37,014 nucleotides of DNA, taken from positions 1-37,014 of the forward strand of contig DRNU01000230.1 in the NCBI GenBank assembly GCA_011374975.1. The letters run 5' to 3'. The notes below the pieces were generated by a model. That model did not search any database. It was not told the DNA's origin and worked only from the letters and a program-made list of their open reading frames with translations. Shown here in pieces: positions 8,585 to 16,379 of the stretch (the first letter of the stretch is position 1; every line of letters begins with the position of its first letter). The position numbers and the translations under genes were made by a program. Origin of the DNA: Gammaproteobacteria bacterium. Its GTDB lineage: Bacteria > Pseudomonadota > Gammaproteobacteria > DSM-19610.

Positions 8585-8665
8585 GTCTTCCTCCAAACTG
8601 GTTTTTGCCAGCCTTTTATGGCAGCTTACGCCAATCACTACAGGCCGTACAGCCATCGGAACACC
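8585..8665. promoter_or_regulatory. Divergent control region between hypC and the hydrogenase structural operon
   Basis: This 81-base gap must supply the start signals for both the hyp and structural transcripts. I looked for a sigma-54 element (TGGCAC-N5-TTGC) on both strands and found none with correct spacing; no convincing sigma-70 boxes stand out either. Its role is inferred from gene orientation only. Confidence 0.5.
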
Positions 8666-9142
8666 ATGCAACGCACACTGGTATTAGGCATTGGCAATAC
8701 CCTGCTTTCCGACGAAGGACTGGGCATACACCTGCTTGAATACCTGCGCGCAAGGCACCCCGAACTGCCGGGTGTCACCTGGCTCGACGGCGGCACCCTG
8801 AGTTTTACCCTGGCACCTGTCATTGAAGATCACGCTAACCTTATCGTCCTTGACGCAGCTCAATTAGATAAACCGCCCGGTACCATAGACTTGTTGACAG
8901 GAGCCGAGATGGACAGGTTCGTGGGTTACGGCAAACGCAGCGTGCACGAAGTCGGGCTGATCGACCTGTTGACCATCGCACAGTTGCAGGAACGGCTCCC
9001 GGAGAAACGCGCACTGCTGGGCATCCAGCCCGCCGAGTTCGGCTGGGGTGACAAACCCGGCACAGCGGTAACCCGGGCAATACCCGGGGCTGCAGTCCAG
9101 GTACTGGAACTGATTCAAAACTGGACAGAACGACAGGATTGA
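8666..9142 (+). CDS. Hydrogenase maturation endopeptidase (HybD/HupD family)
   Basis: This nickel-sensing protease removes the C-terminal peptide of the large-subunit precursor once nickel is inserted. The 158-residue protein starts MQRTLVLGIGNTLLSDEG, the family signature. It has the three probable Ni ligands Glu17, Asp63 (VLDAAQ) and His94 (SVHEVGL), one position offset from E. coli HybD Glu16/Asp62/His93. The ATG at 8666 is chosen because the homology begins there. Its presumed substrate is the large subunit at 13205-14926, whose C-terminal tail is still encoded. It opens the plus-strand operon. Confidence 0.95.
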   Translation: MQRTLVLGIGNTLLSDEGLGIHLLEYLRARHPELPGVTWLDGGTLSFTLAPVIEDHANLIVLDAAQLDKPPGTIDLLTGAEMDRFVGYGKRSVHEVGLIDLLTIAQLQERLPEKRALLGIQPAEFGWGDKPGTAVTRAIPGAAVQVLELIQNWTERQD

Positions 9143-9200
9143 CCATACTCAGGACTGTCGCCGCCCGGTAGCAGGCACTCAGACGCAAGGAGACTACACA

Positions 9201-9257
9201 ATGGTCGGCCGGATTCTGATTTCACCTCCTGACTTCCACCAGGCGCAATTGTCATGA
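9201..9257 (+). CDS. Possible 18-residue leader peptide coupled to the HupH-like gene
   Basis: An ATG preceded by AAGGAG at good spacing opens an 18-codon frame (MVGRILISPPDFHQAQLS). Its TGA overlaps the next gene's ATG (ATGA). The next gene has no ribosome binding site of its own, so it could depend on termination-reinitiation here. An internal CTCCT (9226-9230) can pair with the AGGAG of this leader, which might mask it. I recognise no homologue; it may be only a translation device. Confidence 0.4.
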   Translation: MVGRILISPPDFHQAQLS

Positions 9258-9685
9258 CCGTGCATGGAACACCCGGCACCAGCCCGGGATGCGGTTCAGG
9301 CTCCCCCTGTGAAATCCCCACCGGCAACCTGATCCCGCTGCTGCATGAAATCCGCCACGCGCTGGAGCGCTGGCTGGACAGCGGTGAGGAACACGCCATC
9401 GACCTGCGCGGCATCCCCATGGCGCCCGGCGAGGAAGACCAGCTACTGGCCACACTCGGCGAAGGCGAACTGCATGCCGACCTGTCTCTCACCGGCAAAA
9501 GCGTGGTCATCGAAACCCGTTTTCCGGCCGTGTGGCTGGTCACCCACTACAACACCGATGAGCGGATCGTCGGGCGCTATATCGAAGTCTGCGAAATGCC
9601 CGCGATCCTGAAATCACAGACGGAGGACGCCAGGGCCGGTCTCGAATACCTCGGAAAACTGCTCAACGAAAACAACCTGCAATAG
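9254..9685 (+). CDS. HupH/HyaF C-terminal-domain protein (hydrogenase expression/formation)
   Basis: The 143-residue protein resembles the C-terminal conserved domain of HupH/HyaF proteins: LLHEIRHALERWLDSGE, AIDLRGIPMAPGEEDQLL, LGEGEL, ETRFPAVWLVTHYN and a closing IEVCEMPAIL segment. Full HupH/HyaF proteins are about twice this length, so this is a single-domain form. Such proteins assist maturation of the small subunit or its FeS clusters, consistent with the position immediately before the small-subunit gene. Start is by ATGA overlap with the 18-codon leader. The family call is from memory of the motif pattern. Confidence 0.8.
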   Translation: MTVHGTPGTSPGCGSGSPCEIPTGNLIPLLHEIRHALERWLDSGEEHAIDLRGIPMAPGEEDQLLATLGEGELHADLSLTGKSVVIETRFPAVWLVTHYNTDERIVGRYIEVCEMPAILKSQTEDARAGLEYLGKLLNENNLQ

Positions 9686-9704
9686 CGCGCGCGGAGGCAA
9701 CAGC

Positions 9705-10796
9705 ATGAAAAAAGACCAGACCATAGGCGAGGTACTCCGGGAGCGCGGGATTTCCCGGCGCAGTTTTCTGAAATTCTGCGCCAGTACCGCGTCGTTGATG
9801 GCGTTACCCCCCTCCATGATACCGGTCATCGCCGCGACCCTGGAAAAGGCGCGCCGGCCTTCGGTGATCTGGCTGTCCTTCCAGGAATGCACCGGCTGTA
9901 CCGAATCGATCACCCGCAGCGATTCATCGACGCTCGAAGACCTGATCTTCAATGTCATCTCTCTGGACTACCACCACACGCTGCAGGCCTGTGCCGGGCA
10001 TTTCGCCGAGCACATCCGTGAACAGGTCATCAAGGACAACGCGGGCAAGTACATCCTGATCGTGGACGGTTCCATACCGGTCAAGGATGGCGGCGTGTAT
10101 TCCACCATCGCCGGCATGAGCAATGAACAGATCCTGAAAGAAACCGCCGCGCACGCCGCAGCCATTGTCGCCGTCGGCACCTGCTCGGCCTATGGCGGTA
10201 TCCCGAAGGCAGACCCCAATCCCACCGGCGCGGTGTCGGTGTCCGACCTGATCAAGGACAAGCCCATCGTCAACGTGCCGGGCTGCCCGCCGATCCCCAA
10301 CGTGATTACCGGGGTCCTGGTGCAGTTCCTGACTTTCGGCCTGCCGGAACTCGATGCCCTCGGCCGTCCCAAAGCCTTTTACGGCCAGAGTATCCACGAC
10401 CGCTGCTACCGCCGGCCGTTTTATGACAAGGGCCTGTTTGCCGACTCCTTCGACGACGAAGGCGCCAGGAAAGGCTGGTGCCTGTACAAGCTCGGCTGCA
10501 AGGGCCCGACCACCTACAACGCCTGTGCCACCGAGAAATGGAACTTCGGCACCAGTTTCCCGATCCAGGCCGGCCATCCCTGCCTGGGCTGTTCCGAGCC
10601 TGACTTCTGGGACGCCGGCAGCTTCTACAGCGCCCTGTCGACACCCACCGAGAACATCGGCAAGACCGCGATCTACGCCACGGCCGGCGGGCTGCTGGCC
10701 GGTGCCGCCATCGGCGGTGTACTGCGCGCCCGCAAGCAGGCCGCCGTCAAGGCCCATCAACGCGTCACCATCGACGACCTGGATAAGGAGTCCTGA
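9705..10796 (+). CDS. hynS: [NiFe] hydrogenase small subunit, Isp-type group 1
   Basis: This is the electron-transfer subunit of a periplasm-facing uptake hydrogenase (363 residues). It has a twin-arginine signal (SRRSFLKF at 17-24) and proximal [4Fe-4S] ligands Cys62, Cys65, Cys160 and Cys194. Distal cluster ligands are His231, Cys234, Cys259 and Cys265, and medial [3Fe-4S] ligands are Cys274, Cys293 and Cys296. A C-terminal membrane anchor lies at about 322-341. The proximal site is CTGC with four cysteines, not the six-cysteine site of oxygen-tolerant enzymes, so a standard oxygen-sensitive type is expected. A GGAGG ribosome binding site precedes the ATG. The name follows Thiocapsa HynS. 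Confidence 0.95.
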   Translation: MKKDQTIGEVLRERGISRRSFLKFCASTASLMALPPSMIPVIAATLEKARRPSVIWLSFQECTGCTESITRSDSSTLEDLIFNVISLDYHHTLQACAGHFAEHIREQVIKDNAGKYILIVDGSIPVKDGGVYSTIAGMSNEQILKETAAHAAAIVAVGTCSAYGGIPKADPNPTGAVSVSDLIKDKPIVNVPGCPPIPNVITGVLVQFLTFGLPELDALGRPKAFYGQSIHDRCYRRPFYDKGLFADSFDDEGARKGWCLYKLGCKGPTTYNACATEKWNFGTSFPIQAGHPCLGCSEPDFWDAGSFYSALSTPTENIGKTAIYATAGGLLAGAAIGGVLRARKQAAVKAHQRVTIDDLDKES

Positions 10797-10798
10797 CC

Positions 10799-11458
10799 AT
10801 GACCGACGCCGAATTTCTGCTCTGGGTACGCGGGCCGGCTTTCAACATCGCACTGTTTATCATGCTGGCCGGCATCGTGGTGCGCTTCATGGAAATCCTG
10901 CTCATGGGCAGGAAAACCAACCTGGCCGAGGCGCGCGGTTCTGAAATGGCCGGCGGCCTGAATACCATCTGGCGCCGTACCCTGCCGGACGCGGACACTT
11001 TCCGCCGTTCCGGCTTTACCATCATCGCGGGCAACGTGTTCCACATCGGTCTGTTCGTGGTGATCTTCCTGTTCGTGCCGCATATCCTGGTGTTTGAACG
11101 TTTGTTTGGCGTCAGCTGGGCCGGCCTGCCTTCGAACATTGTGGACGCCACCACGGTAGTCACCATCGTTGCGCTGCTTGCGGTTCTGGTACACCGCGTC
11201 AAGGACCCGGTGCTGCGCATGTTGTCGAATTTTTCCGATTATCTGGCCTGGCTGGTGACGATTCTGCCGCTGATCACCGGCTGGCTGGCCTTCAACCGCG
11301 TCGGCCTGTCGGGCTCCACGCTGATCGGACTGCACATCCTCAGCGTTGAACTGCTGATGGTGCTGTTCCCGTTCACCAAGCTCAGCCATGCCTTCACCCT
11401 GGTACTGGCGCGCTGGTACAACGGCGCCATTGCCGGCTACAAGGGGGTGCAATCATGA
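10799..11458 (+). CDS. isp1: Isp1, b-type cytochrome membrane subunit of the hydrogenase
   Basis: This 219-residue integral membrane protein has about five hydrophobic helices and resembles the NarI/DsrM type of quinone-linked cytochrome b. Histidines in or near helices (His82 in FHIG, His132, His179, His197) are candidate heme ligands. In Isp-type hydrogenases Isp1 and Isp2 sit between the subunit genes and pass electrons between the small subunit and the quinone pool or a cytoplasmic acceptor. An AAGGAG ribosome binding site lies at the end of hynS, and the isp2 start overlaps its stop by four bases. Confidence 0.9.
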   Translation: MTDAEFLLWVRGPAFNIALFIMLAGIVVRFMEILLMGRKTNLAEARGSEMAGGLNTIWRRTLPDADTFRRSGFTIIAGNVFHIGLFVVIFLFVPHILVFERLFGVSWAGLPSNIVDATTVVTIVALLAVLVHRVKDPVLRMLSNFSDYLAWLVTILPLITGWLAFNRVGLSGSTLIGLHILSVELLMVLFPFTKLSHAFTLVLARWYNGAIAGYKGVQS

Positions 11459-12717
11459 GCGGCGCAGCCTTCGCACGCGGCTACAATGCCCTGAAAGAAC
11501 AGATCGACGCGCCGATAGCCGCCTTCCTCAGCAGCTGTGTGCATTGCGGCATGTGCGCCGAGGCCTGCCTGTTTTTCACCGAGACCGGCGACCCGCAATA
11601 CACGCCGATCCGCAAAGTAGAGCCTCTGCGCAGGGTGTGGGAACAGGAATACACCTTCTGGGGCAAACTCAGCAAGGCACTGGGCCTGTCAAAACCGCTG
11701 ACAGACCAGGACCTGACCGACTGGGAAACGCTGGTCTACGACAGTTGCACCCTGTGCGGGCGCTGCTCCATGGTCTGCCCGGTCGGCAACGATATCGCGT
11801 ATATGATCCGCAAGACCCGCGAAGGCATGGCCGCGGCGGGACACGCACCCGAGGGGCTGATCGGCGCCACGCAGCGCGCCATCACGATTGGCAGCCCGAT
11901 GGGTGTAAAACTGCCGGCCCTGCAGGCACAGATTCGTCACACGGAAAAGGAATTCGACCTCAAGATCCCGGTGGATGTCGAGGGCACCGACTACCTGTGC
12001 ATGTTGTCCTCCATGGAGATCATGAATTTCCCCGAATACATCGGCTCCATCGCCAGGATTTTCAAACAGGCCGATGTGTCCTGGACATTGTCTTCCGAGG
12101 CTTTCGAGGCCACCAACAGCGGCATCCAGATCGGTGTATCCGATATCGCCGCGCAACTGGTGCAGCGCATTGTCGATGCGGCGGAGAAACTGAAGGTCAA
12201 GGCGGTCATCAGCCCGGAGTGCGGCCATGCCTACATGGCGATACGCTGGGAAGGCCCGAACCTGGTCGGCAAGCGCTTCGGCTTCAAGGTGGTCCACATC
12301 CTGGAAGTACTGGACGAACTGCGTGCCCAGGGCCGGCTCAAGGTCGCGGACCGGGAAACCCGCAAACTGACCTACCACGACCCCTGCCAGATCGGCCGCC
12401 GCGGCGGTGTCCTCGAACAGCCGCGCAACCTGATCAACATGGTCGCGGAAAACTTCGTGGAGATGCCCGAGGCCGGCAAGATGAACTGGTGCTGCGGCGC
12501 CGGCGGCGGGGTCAGCACCAATGAACGCGCCGACGCTCTGCGCCTGAAAACCTTCGCGCGCAAAAAGTCCCAGCTGGATGCCGTCAACCCGGACGCCCTG
12601 GTCTCGGCGTGTTCGAACTGCCGCATCCACCTGGAAGAGGGGCTGGAGGAATACCATATGGATATTCCGTTGCTCAGCCTGACCGAAACCATCGCTGACC
12701 ACCTGAGCGACACATAA
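11455..12717 (+). CDS. isp2: Isp2, HdrD/DsrK-like iron-sulfur subunit
   Basis: This 420-residue protein is expected on the cytoplasmic face. It has two [4Fe-4S] ferredoxin motifs (Cys28/31/34/38 in CVHCGMCAEAC and Cys98/101/104/108 in CTLCGRCSMVC). One complete CCG domain follows, with DPC at its start, the pair in NWCCGAGGG and a closing CSNC. The first CCG repeat is degenerate: it has SPECGHAY but no CC pair. A single intact CCG unit is as in DsrK and known Isp2 proteins. It probably acts with Isp1 to connect the hydrogenase to quinone or a heterodisulfide/sulfur-type acceptor. Confidence 0.9.
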   Translation: MSGAAFARGYNALKEQIDAPIAAFLSSCVHCGMCAEACLFFTETGDPQYTPIRKVEPLRRVWEQEYTFWGKLSKALGLSKPLTDQDLTDWETLVYDSCTLCGRCSMVCPVGNDIAYMIRKTREGMAAAGHAPEGLIGATQRAITIGSPMGVKLPALQAQIRHTEKEFDLKIPVDVEGTDYLCMLSSMEIMNFPEYIGSIARIFKQADVSWTLSSEAFEATNSGIQIGVSDIAAQLVQRIVDAAEKLKVKAVISPECGHAYMAIRWEGPNLVGKRFGFKVVHILEVLDELRAQGRLKVADRETRKLTYHDPCQIGRRGGVLEQPRNLINMVAENFVEMPEAGKMNWCCGAGGGVSTNERADALRLKTFARKKSQLDAVNPDALVSACSNCRIHLEEGLEEYHMDIPLLSLTETIADHLSDT

Positions 12718-12733
12718 GCGGAAGCCGATTGCC

Positions 12734-13189
12734 ATGACAGCCATTACCAGCGAAACTGAATTCAGGCAGGCGATAAAAGGCCTGGAGCACGACCGGCAGC
12801 GTGTGCTGGCGGCGAAATTTATCACGCATGTACTCGACCTCTGCAGCGATAAACGCATTGCCGACGTGGTCAGGATCGCGGCTGACAGCAATGCCTCGGA
12901 TACCGAACTGGCCTCGGCGCTGCATACCGCACGCGAAGCCGCGGTCGACTGCCATACCCGTTGCGGGTCGGAAGCCGACTGGCAGGAGCACGCCGGCTAC
13001 TTCGTGGCACGCGCCGCCATCGCGGCGGTCACACCCGAATCACAACTGGCCGGGGCATCGGCAGCCCTGCAGGCAGCGATGAGCTGCCGCATGGCACAAA
13101 CCTGCCAGTCGATTGCAGCCGAGGAGGACCGGGCTGTGCAGGAGGCGCAGGATCAATACCGTATCCTGTCCGAATATCTCGCAAGCTAA
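12734..13189 (+). CDS. Unrecognised 151-residue protein inside the hydrogenase operon
   Basis: I do not recognise this protein. It is Ala-rich and apparently all-helical, with no signal peptide or membrane segment, and is therefore likely cytoplasmic. It has a few paired cysteines (CHTRC and CRMAQTC, roughly residues 76-80 and 117-123) that could bind a metal or form disulfides. It lies 16 bases after isp2 and 15 bases before the large-subunit gene, on the same strand and with the same base composition, so it is surely co-expressed with the hydrogenase. The classic Thiocapsa order runs isp2 directly into hynL; this is an extra gene. A chaperone, an assembly factor or a small partner of Isp2 are all possible. 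Confidence 0.8.
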   Translation: MTAITSETEFRQAIKGLEHDRQRVLAAKFITHVLDLCSDKRIADVVRIAADSNASDTELASALHTAREAAVDCHTRCGSEADWQEHAGYFVARAAIAAVTPESQLAGASAALQAAMSCRMAQTCQSIAAEEDRAVQEAQDQYRILSEYLAS

Positions 13190-13204
13190 CAGAGAGAGCG
13201 TCCC

Positions 13205-14926
13205 ATGAACGAGCGCGTTGTAGTCGACCCGATCACCCGCATTGAAGGCCACCTGCGTATCGAAGCACAGATGGATGGCAACCGGATTGCGCAGGCGTAT
13301 TCCTCCGGCACCATGGTGCGCGGCATCGAGATTATCCTGCGCGACCGCGACCCGCGCGACGCCTGGGCCTTCGCCCAGCGCATCTGCGGCGTGTGCACCC
13401 TGGTGCACGGCATCGCCTCGGTACGCGCGGTGGAAGACGCGCTGGACTACCCGATACCGCCCAATGCCCAGCTGATCCGCAACCTGATGATCGGTGCACA
13501 GTACGTACACGATCACGTCATGCACTTCTACCACCTGCATGCGCTGGACTGGGTCGATGTGGTATCCGCACTGGGCGCGGACCCGAAAGCCACCTCGGAC
13601 CTGGCACAGAGCCTGAGCAACTACCCCAAGTCATCGCCCGGCTATTTCTCGGACATGCAGAAAAAGCTGAAGACTTTTGTCGAATCAGGCCAGCTGGGTA
13701 TTTTCGCCAACGGCTACTGGGGCCACCCCGCCTACAAACTGCCGCCGGAAGCCAACCTGATGGCGGTCGCCCACTACCTGGAAGCCCTGGCCTGGCAACG
13801 CGACGTGGCGCGCCTGCACACCATCTTCGGCGGCAAGAACCCGCACCCCAACTTCGTGGTGGGCGGCGTGCCCTGCCCCATCGACCTGAATTCCGATTCG
13901 GCCCTGAACTCGGCTCAATTTGCCGAGGTACAGAACATCATCAAGAAAATGCAGTCCTTCGTCGACCAGGTCTACGTACCGGATACCCTGGCCATCGCCG
14001 GGTTCTACAAGGACTGGGCAGCACGCGGCGAAGGCATCGGCAATTTCCTGACCTACGGCGACTTCCCCGAAAAGGGCATGAACGACCCCTCCAGCCTGCT
14101 GATCCCGCCCGGTGTCATCCTCAACCGGGACCTTTCCACCATCCATGAAATCGACATGAACTCGCCGGAACACATCAAGGAGTTCATCTCGCATTCCTGG
14201 TATGACTACAGCGGCGGCAAGGACCAGGGCCTGCACCCCTACGAGGGTGAAACCGAGCTGAACTACACCGGGCCGCAACCGCCCTACCGGCACCTCGACG
14301 TGGATCAATCCTACTCCTGGCTGAAATCACCGCGCTGGAAAGGCAAGGCCATGGAAGTCGGCCCGCTGGCGCGCGTGCTGATGCTGTATGCCAGCGGTCA
14401 TGAACAGACCAGAGAACTGGTCAACATGACCCTGAGCAAACTCGATGTACCGGTTACGGCACTGTTCTCCACCCTCGGGCGCACCGCCGCGCGCACCCTG
14501 GAGACCAAGATTATCGCCGACAACATGCAGGTCTGGTACGACAATCTGATTGCCAATATCAAGGGCGGCGATACCCGCACCTTCAACGAAACACTCTGGG
14601 AGCCATCGTCCTGGCCCAGGCAGGCCAAGGGCGTCGGCTTCATGGAAGCCCCGCGCGGCGGGCTCGCGCACTGGATCGTGATCGAGAACGAAAAGATCGC
14701 CAATTACCAGGCCGTGGTACCCAGCACCTGGAATGCCGGCCCGCGGGACAGTGAGGGACAGCCCGGCCCCTATGAAGCGGCACTGGAGGACAACCACGAA
14801 ATGTATGACCCGAAGCAGCCCATCGAGATACTGCGCACCATCCACAGTTTCGACCCCTGCATCGCCTGCGCGGTGCACGTGACAGACCCGGATGGCGAAG
14901 AACTGGTCAAGGTCAAGGTCTGTTGA
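13205..14926 (+). CDS. hynL: [NiFe] hydrogenase large (catalytic) subunit
   Basis: This is the catalytic subunit (573 residues as precursor) for H2 oxidation. The four nickel-ligating cysteines are visible in RICGVC (Cys61, Cys64) and DPCIACAVH (Cys552, Cys555). The protein continues 15 residues beyond His558 (VTDPDGEELVKVKVC), the tail expected to be removed by the protease at 8666-9142. The N terminus VVDPITRIEGHLRIE is the family signature. It has no signal of its own and should be co-exported with the Tat-signalled small subunit. An AGAGAGAG ribosome binding site precedes the ATG. Separation from hynS by isp1 and isp2 defines the Isp-type arrangement. Confidence 0.96.
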   Translation: MNERVVVDPITRIEGHLRIEAQMDGNRIAQAYSSGTMVRGIEIILRDRDPRDAWAFAQRICGVCTLVHGIASVRAVEDALDYPIPPNAQLIRNLMIGAQYVHDHVMHFYHLHALDWVDVVSALGADPKATSDLAQSLSNYPKSSPGYFSDMQKKLKTFVESGQLGIFANGYWGHPAYKLPPEANLMAVAHYLEALAWQRDVARLHTIFGGKNPHPNFVVGGVPCPIDLNSDSALNSAQFAEVQNIIKKMQSFVDQVYVPDTLAIAGFYKDWAARGEGIGNFLTYGDFPEKGMNDPSSLLIPPGVILNRDLSTIHEIDMNSPEHIKEFISHSWYDYSGGKDQGLHPYEGETELNYTGPQPPYRHLDVDQSYSWLKSPRWKGKAMEVGPLARVLMLYASGHEQTRELVNMTLSKLDVPVTALFSTLGRTAARTLETKIIADNMQVWYDNLIANIKGGDTRTFNETLWEPSSWPRQAKGVGFMEAPRGGLAHWIVIENEKIANYQAVVPSTWNAGPRDSEGQPGPYEAALEDNHEMYDPKQPIEILRTIHSFDPCIACAVHVTDPDGEELVKVKVC

Positions 14927-14957
14927 CCCGGATACACAGGGAGATAGGGAGCCCGTT

Positions 14958-15164
14958 ATGACAGCAAGCAAACTGACCGTCCTGATTTCCGCACTGGCGT
15001 TTATCCCGGCGGCTTACGCCCACCCCGGCCACACGCACAGCCACAACGTCCTGGAGCGGGTGTTACACGCGGTACAGACCGAATGGCTCGCCCCGGTGCT
15101 GGTGGTGATCCTGATTGGCGTTGCCGGTTACCTGTACCTGAAATACTCCAGCAACGACCGGTAG
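14958..15164 (+). CDS. Small His-rich membrane protein at the end of the hydrogenase operon
   Basis: This 68-residue protein has a probable signal peptide (ending near AAYA), then HPGHTHSHN, then a second hydrophobic segment (LAPVLVVILIGVAGYLYL) and a short basic end. After signal cleavage it would be a single-pass protein with a periplasmic His cluster, which suggests metal (nickel?) binding. It starts 31 bases after the hynL stop and is the last gene before a palindromic hairpin. I chose the ATG at 14958 for its GGAG-type ribosome binding site and the signal peptide. I know no specific family, so function is unassigned. Confidence 0.75.
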   Translation: MTASKLTVLISALAFIPAAYAHPGHTHSHNVLERVLHAVQTEWLAPVLVVILIGVAGYLYLKYSSNDR

Positions 15165-15175
15165 CAACAGCATCC

Positions 15176-15201
15176 GTCATGCCGGCCTGCGCCGGCATGA
15201 C
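15176..15201. repeat. REP-like palindromic hairpin between convergent genes
   Basis: GTCATGCCGGC-CTGC-GCCGGCATGAC is a perfect 11-bp stem with a 4-base loop. It belongs to the common proteobacterial type of extragenic palindrome (ATGCCGGC..GCCGGCAT). It sits between the convergent ends of the hydrogenase operon and the cytochrome b gene and may protect or terminate both transcripts, though no U-tract follows. Confidence 0.9.
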
Positions 15202-15207
15202 AGGAAA

Positions 15208-15870
15208 TTACAGGGTCTTGCGCGGCTTTTTCAGCTGGTCCAGCGAGACAGTGTGCTCACCCGGCGCCTGCAACGGGTCGGTCTCTTCAACAACAAAGAT
15301 ACGGTGCCCGTTAAGCATGGCCGAGACATCCGATGCGGTTCCTTTTGCATCGTGCAGCGCCACGGTGAAAATATGCAGGACGGCAAAAACCAGGATAAAC
15401 GGTGCCCAGAAATCATGCACCGAGGGCAGGTAAAACGTCCCCATCACCGGGTAGGCTTCCATTAGCAACCCGGTGAGTGTCTGCACCACGAGTACGAGCA
15501 GAACGAAAAGATAGACCGGCGCCCACAACGGGTTGTGCGCATACCATTTCGGTTGTGGCGACTTGCCCATTGTGGCGTAGAAGACCAGGGTCTGGCCCAT
15601 CTTCTGCAAGTCATCGCGCTGTGGTACCAGCGCCTTCCAGTGGGCCGGCCCCTTTCCGGTCAACAACAACCACACCCGGAGCAGCAACCCGAGTATCAGC
15701 CCGATACCCGCCAGACGGTGATAGTCACTGGCCGCGTTGGCAACACCGGGGGCCAGTTTCACCAGCCAGCCGGTTGCGATCAATACGCCGACAGACAACG
15801 CGAGCAGCCAGTGCGCAAGCCGCATCCGGCCACTCCATACCAATGTGCGTTTAATATGGCTACCGCCCAT
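15208..15870 (-). CDS. HupC-like / cytochrome b561-type membrane cytochrome b
   Basis: This is a 220-residue diheme-type cytochrome b of the Ni-hydrogenase/b561 fold with about four transmembrane helices. Candidate heme histidines occur in LAHWLLAL, DYHRLAG, SVHDFW and VLHIFTVALH. The family moves electrons between periplasmic redox partners and the quinone pool. It is the last gene of a minus-strand set that includes a c-heme protein and lies convergent to the hydrogenase, so its partner may be either the hydrogenase or that c-heme protein. I chose the ATG at 15870, which overlaps the upstream DUF3149 gene by 11 bases; upstream in-frame codons belong to that gene's other frame. Confidence 0.88.
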   Translation of the reverse strand: MGGSHIKRTLVWSGRMRLAHWLLALSVGVLIATGWLVKLAPGVANAASDYHRLAGIGLILGLLLRVWLLLTGKGPAHWKALVPQRDDLQKMGQTLVFYATMGKSPQPKWYAHNPLWAPVYLFVLLVLVVQTLTGLLMEAYPVMGTFYLPSVHDFWAPFILVFAVLHIFTVALHDAKGTASDVSAMLNGHRIFVVEETDPLQAPGEHTVSLDQLKKPRKTL

Positions 15871-16018
15871 GCGCGCCCTGTTCAGTTTTAAAGTGCCTGT
15901 TGCAGGCCCTGCGGTACATGGTAACAAAAAACACCCCCATGCCGACCATGAACAGGATGACGAACAGGGACAGGATGCCTGTCCAGCTACCGAGCAGCAG
16001 CTCAAGGGCCTGGTTCAT
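15860..16018 (-). CDS. DUF3149-type micro membrane protein
   Basis: This 52-residue product starts MNQALELLLGSWTGILSLFV, continues through one hydrophobic helix (VILFMVGMGVFFVTMY) and ends in a basic, polar tail. The pattern (short amphipathic start, LLSLFVI, GM.VFFV, charged tail) matches the small DUF3149 family as I remember it. A clear ribosome binding site (AGAGAGGTG) precedes the ATG. Its stop overlaps the cytochrome b start by 11 bases, implying translational coupling. Function is unknown; it may be an assembly or stability subunit for the cytochrome. Confidence 0.75.
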   Translation of the reverse strand: MNQALELLLGSWTGILSLFVILFMVGMGVFFVTMYRRACNRHFKTEQGAHGR

Positions 16019-16090
16019 TGCAATCACCTCTCTTTGTCGATCAAACTGCAGGCCGGAGCCACACCCGGCCCCGACCTGCCCGGAACACGC

Positions 16091-16327
16091 TTACCAGCCG
16101 AGTTCACCGACATCTTCATCATCGTCGGCGACTTCAACCGCTGACACCGCCGACACGGTCACGACAGACGGCTCGGCAGCCTGCTGGTCACTGGTTTCGA
16201 TCACTTCGCAGTTGCTGTTGAAGTCGTCGAAAGTCCAGGGGATGTAGCCCGATTCAGCAGCTATGTCCGCCGCATTCACCGTGGACATGCTCACCAGCGT
16301 AATCACTATTGCCATTGCTTTCTTCAT
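16091..16327 (-). CDS. Small secreted acidic protein, function unknown
   Basis: This 78-residue product has a signal peptide (MKKAMAIVITLVSMSTVNAA), then SGYIPWTFDDFNSNCEV with one cysteine, and an acidic tail (DDDEDVGELGW). I recognise no family. It lies between the DUF3365 and DUF3149 genes on the same strand with short gaps, so it is probably part of the same transcript. I chose the ATG rather than the preceding GTG because GAGGTGAG sits at proper spacing. The single mature cysteine and acidic tail could serve metal or cytochrome docking, but this is speculative. Confidence 0.65.
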   Translation of the reverse strand: MKKAMAIVITLVSMSTVNAADIAAESGYIPWTFDDFNSNCEVIETSDQQAAEPSVVTVSAVSAVEVADDDEDVGELGW

Positions 16328-16379
16328 CACTCACCTCACTAGTCAGAAACCGGTATCAAGCCGGCCAGTCATGGAAAAT

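Noticed and set aside
8585-8665. Sigma-54 promoter for the hydrogenase operons
   Set aside because: TGGC and TGC-like strings occur but the GG-to-GC spacing is wrong on both strands.
9705-10796. Oxygen-tolerant group 1d hydrogenase
   Set aside because: The proximal site is CTGC with four cysteines, not the six-cysteine CTCC form.
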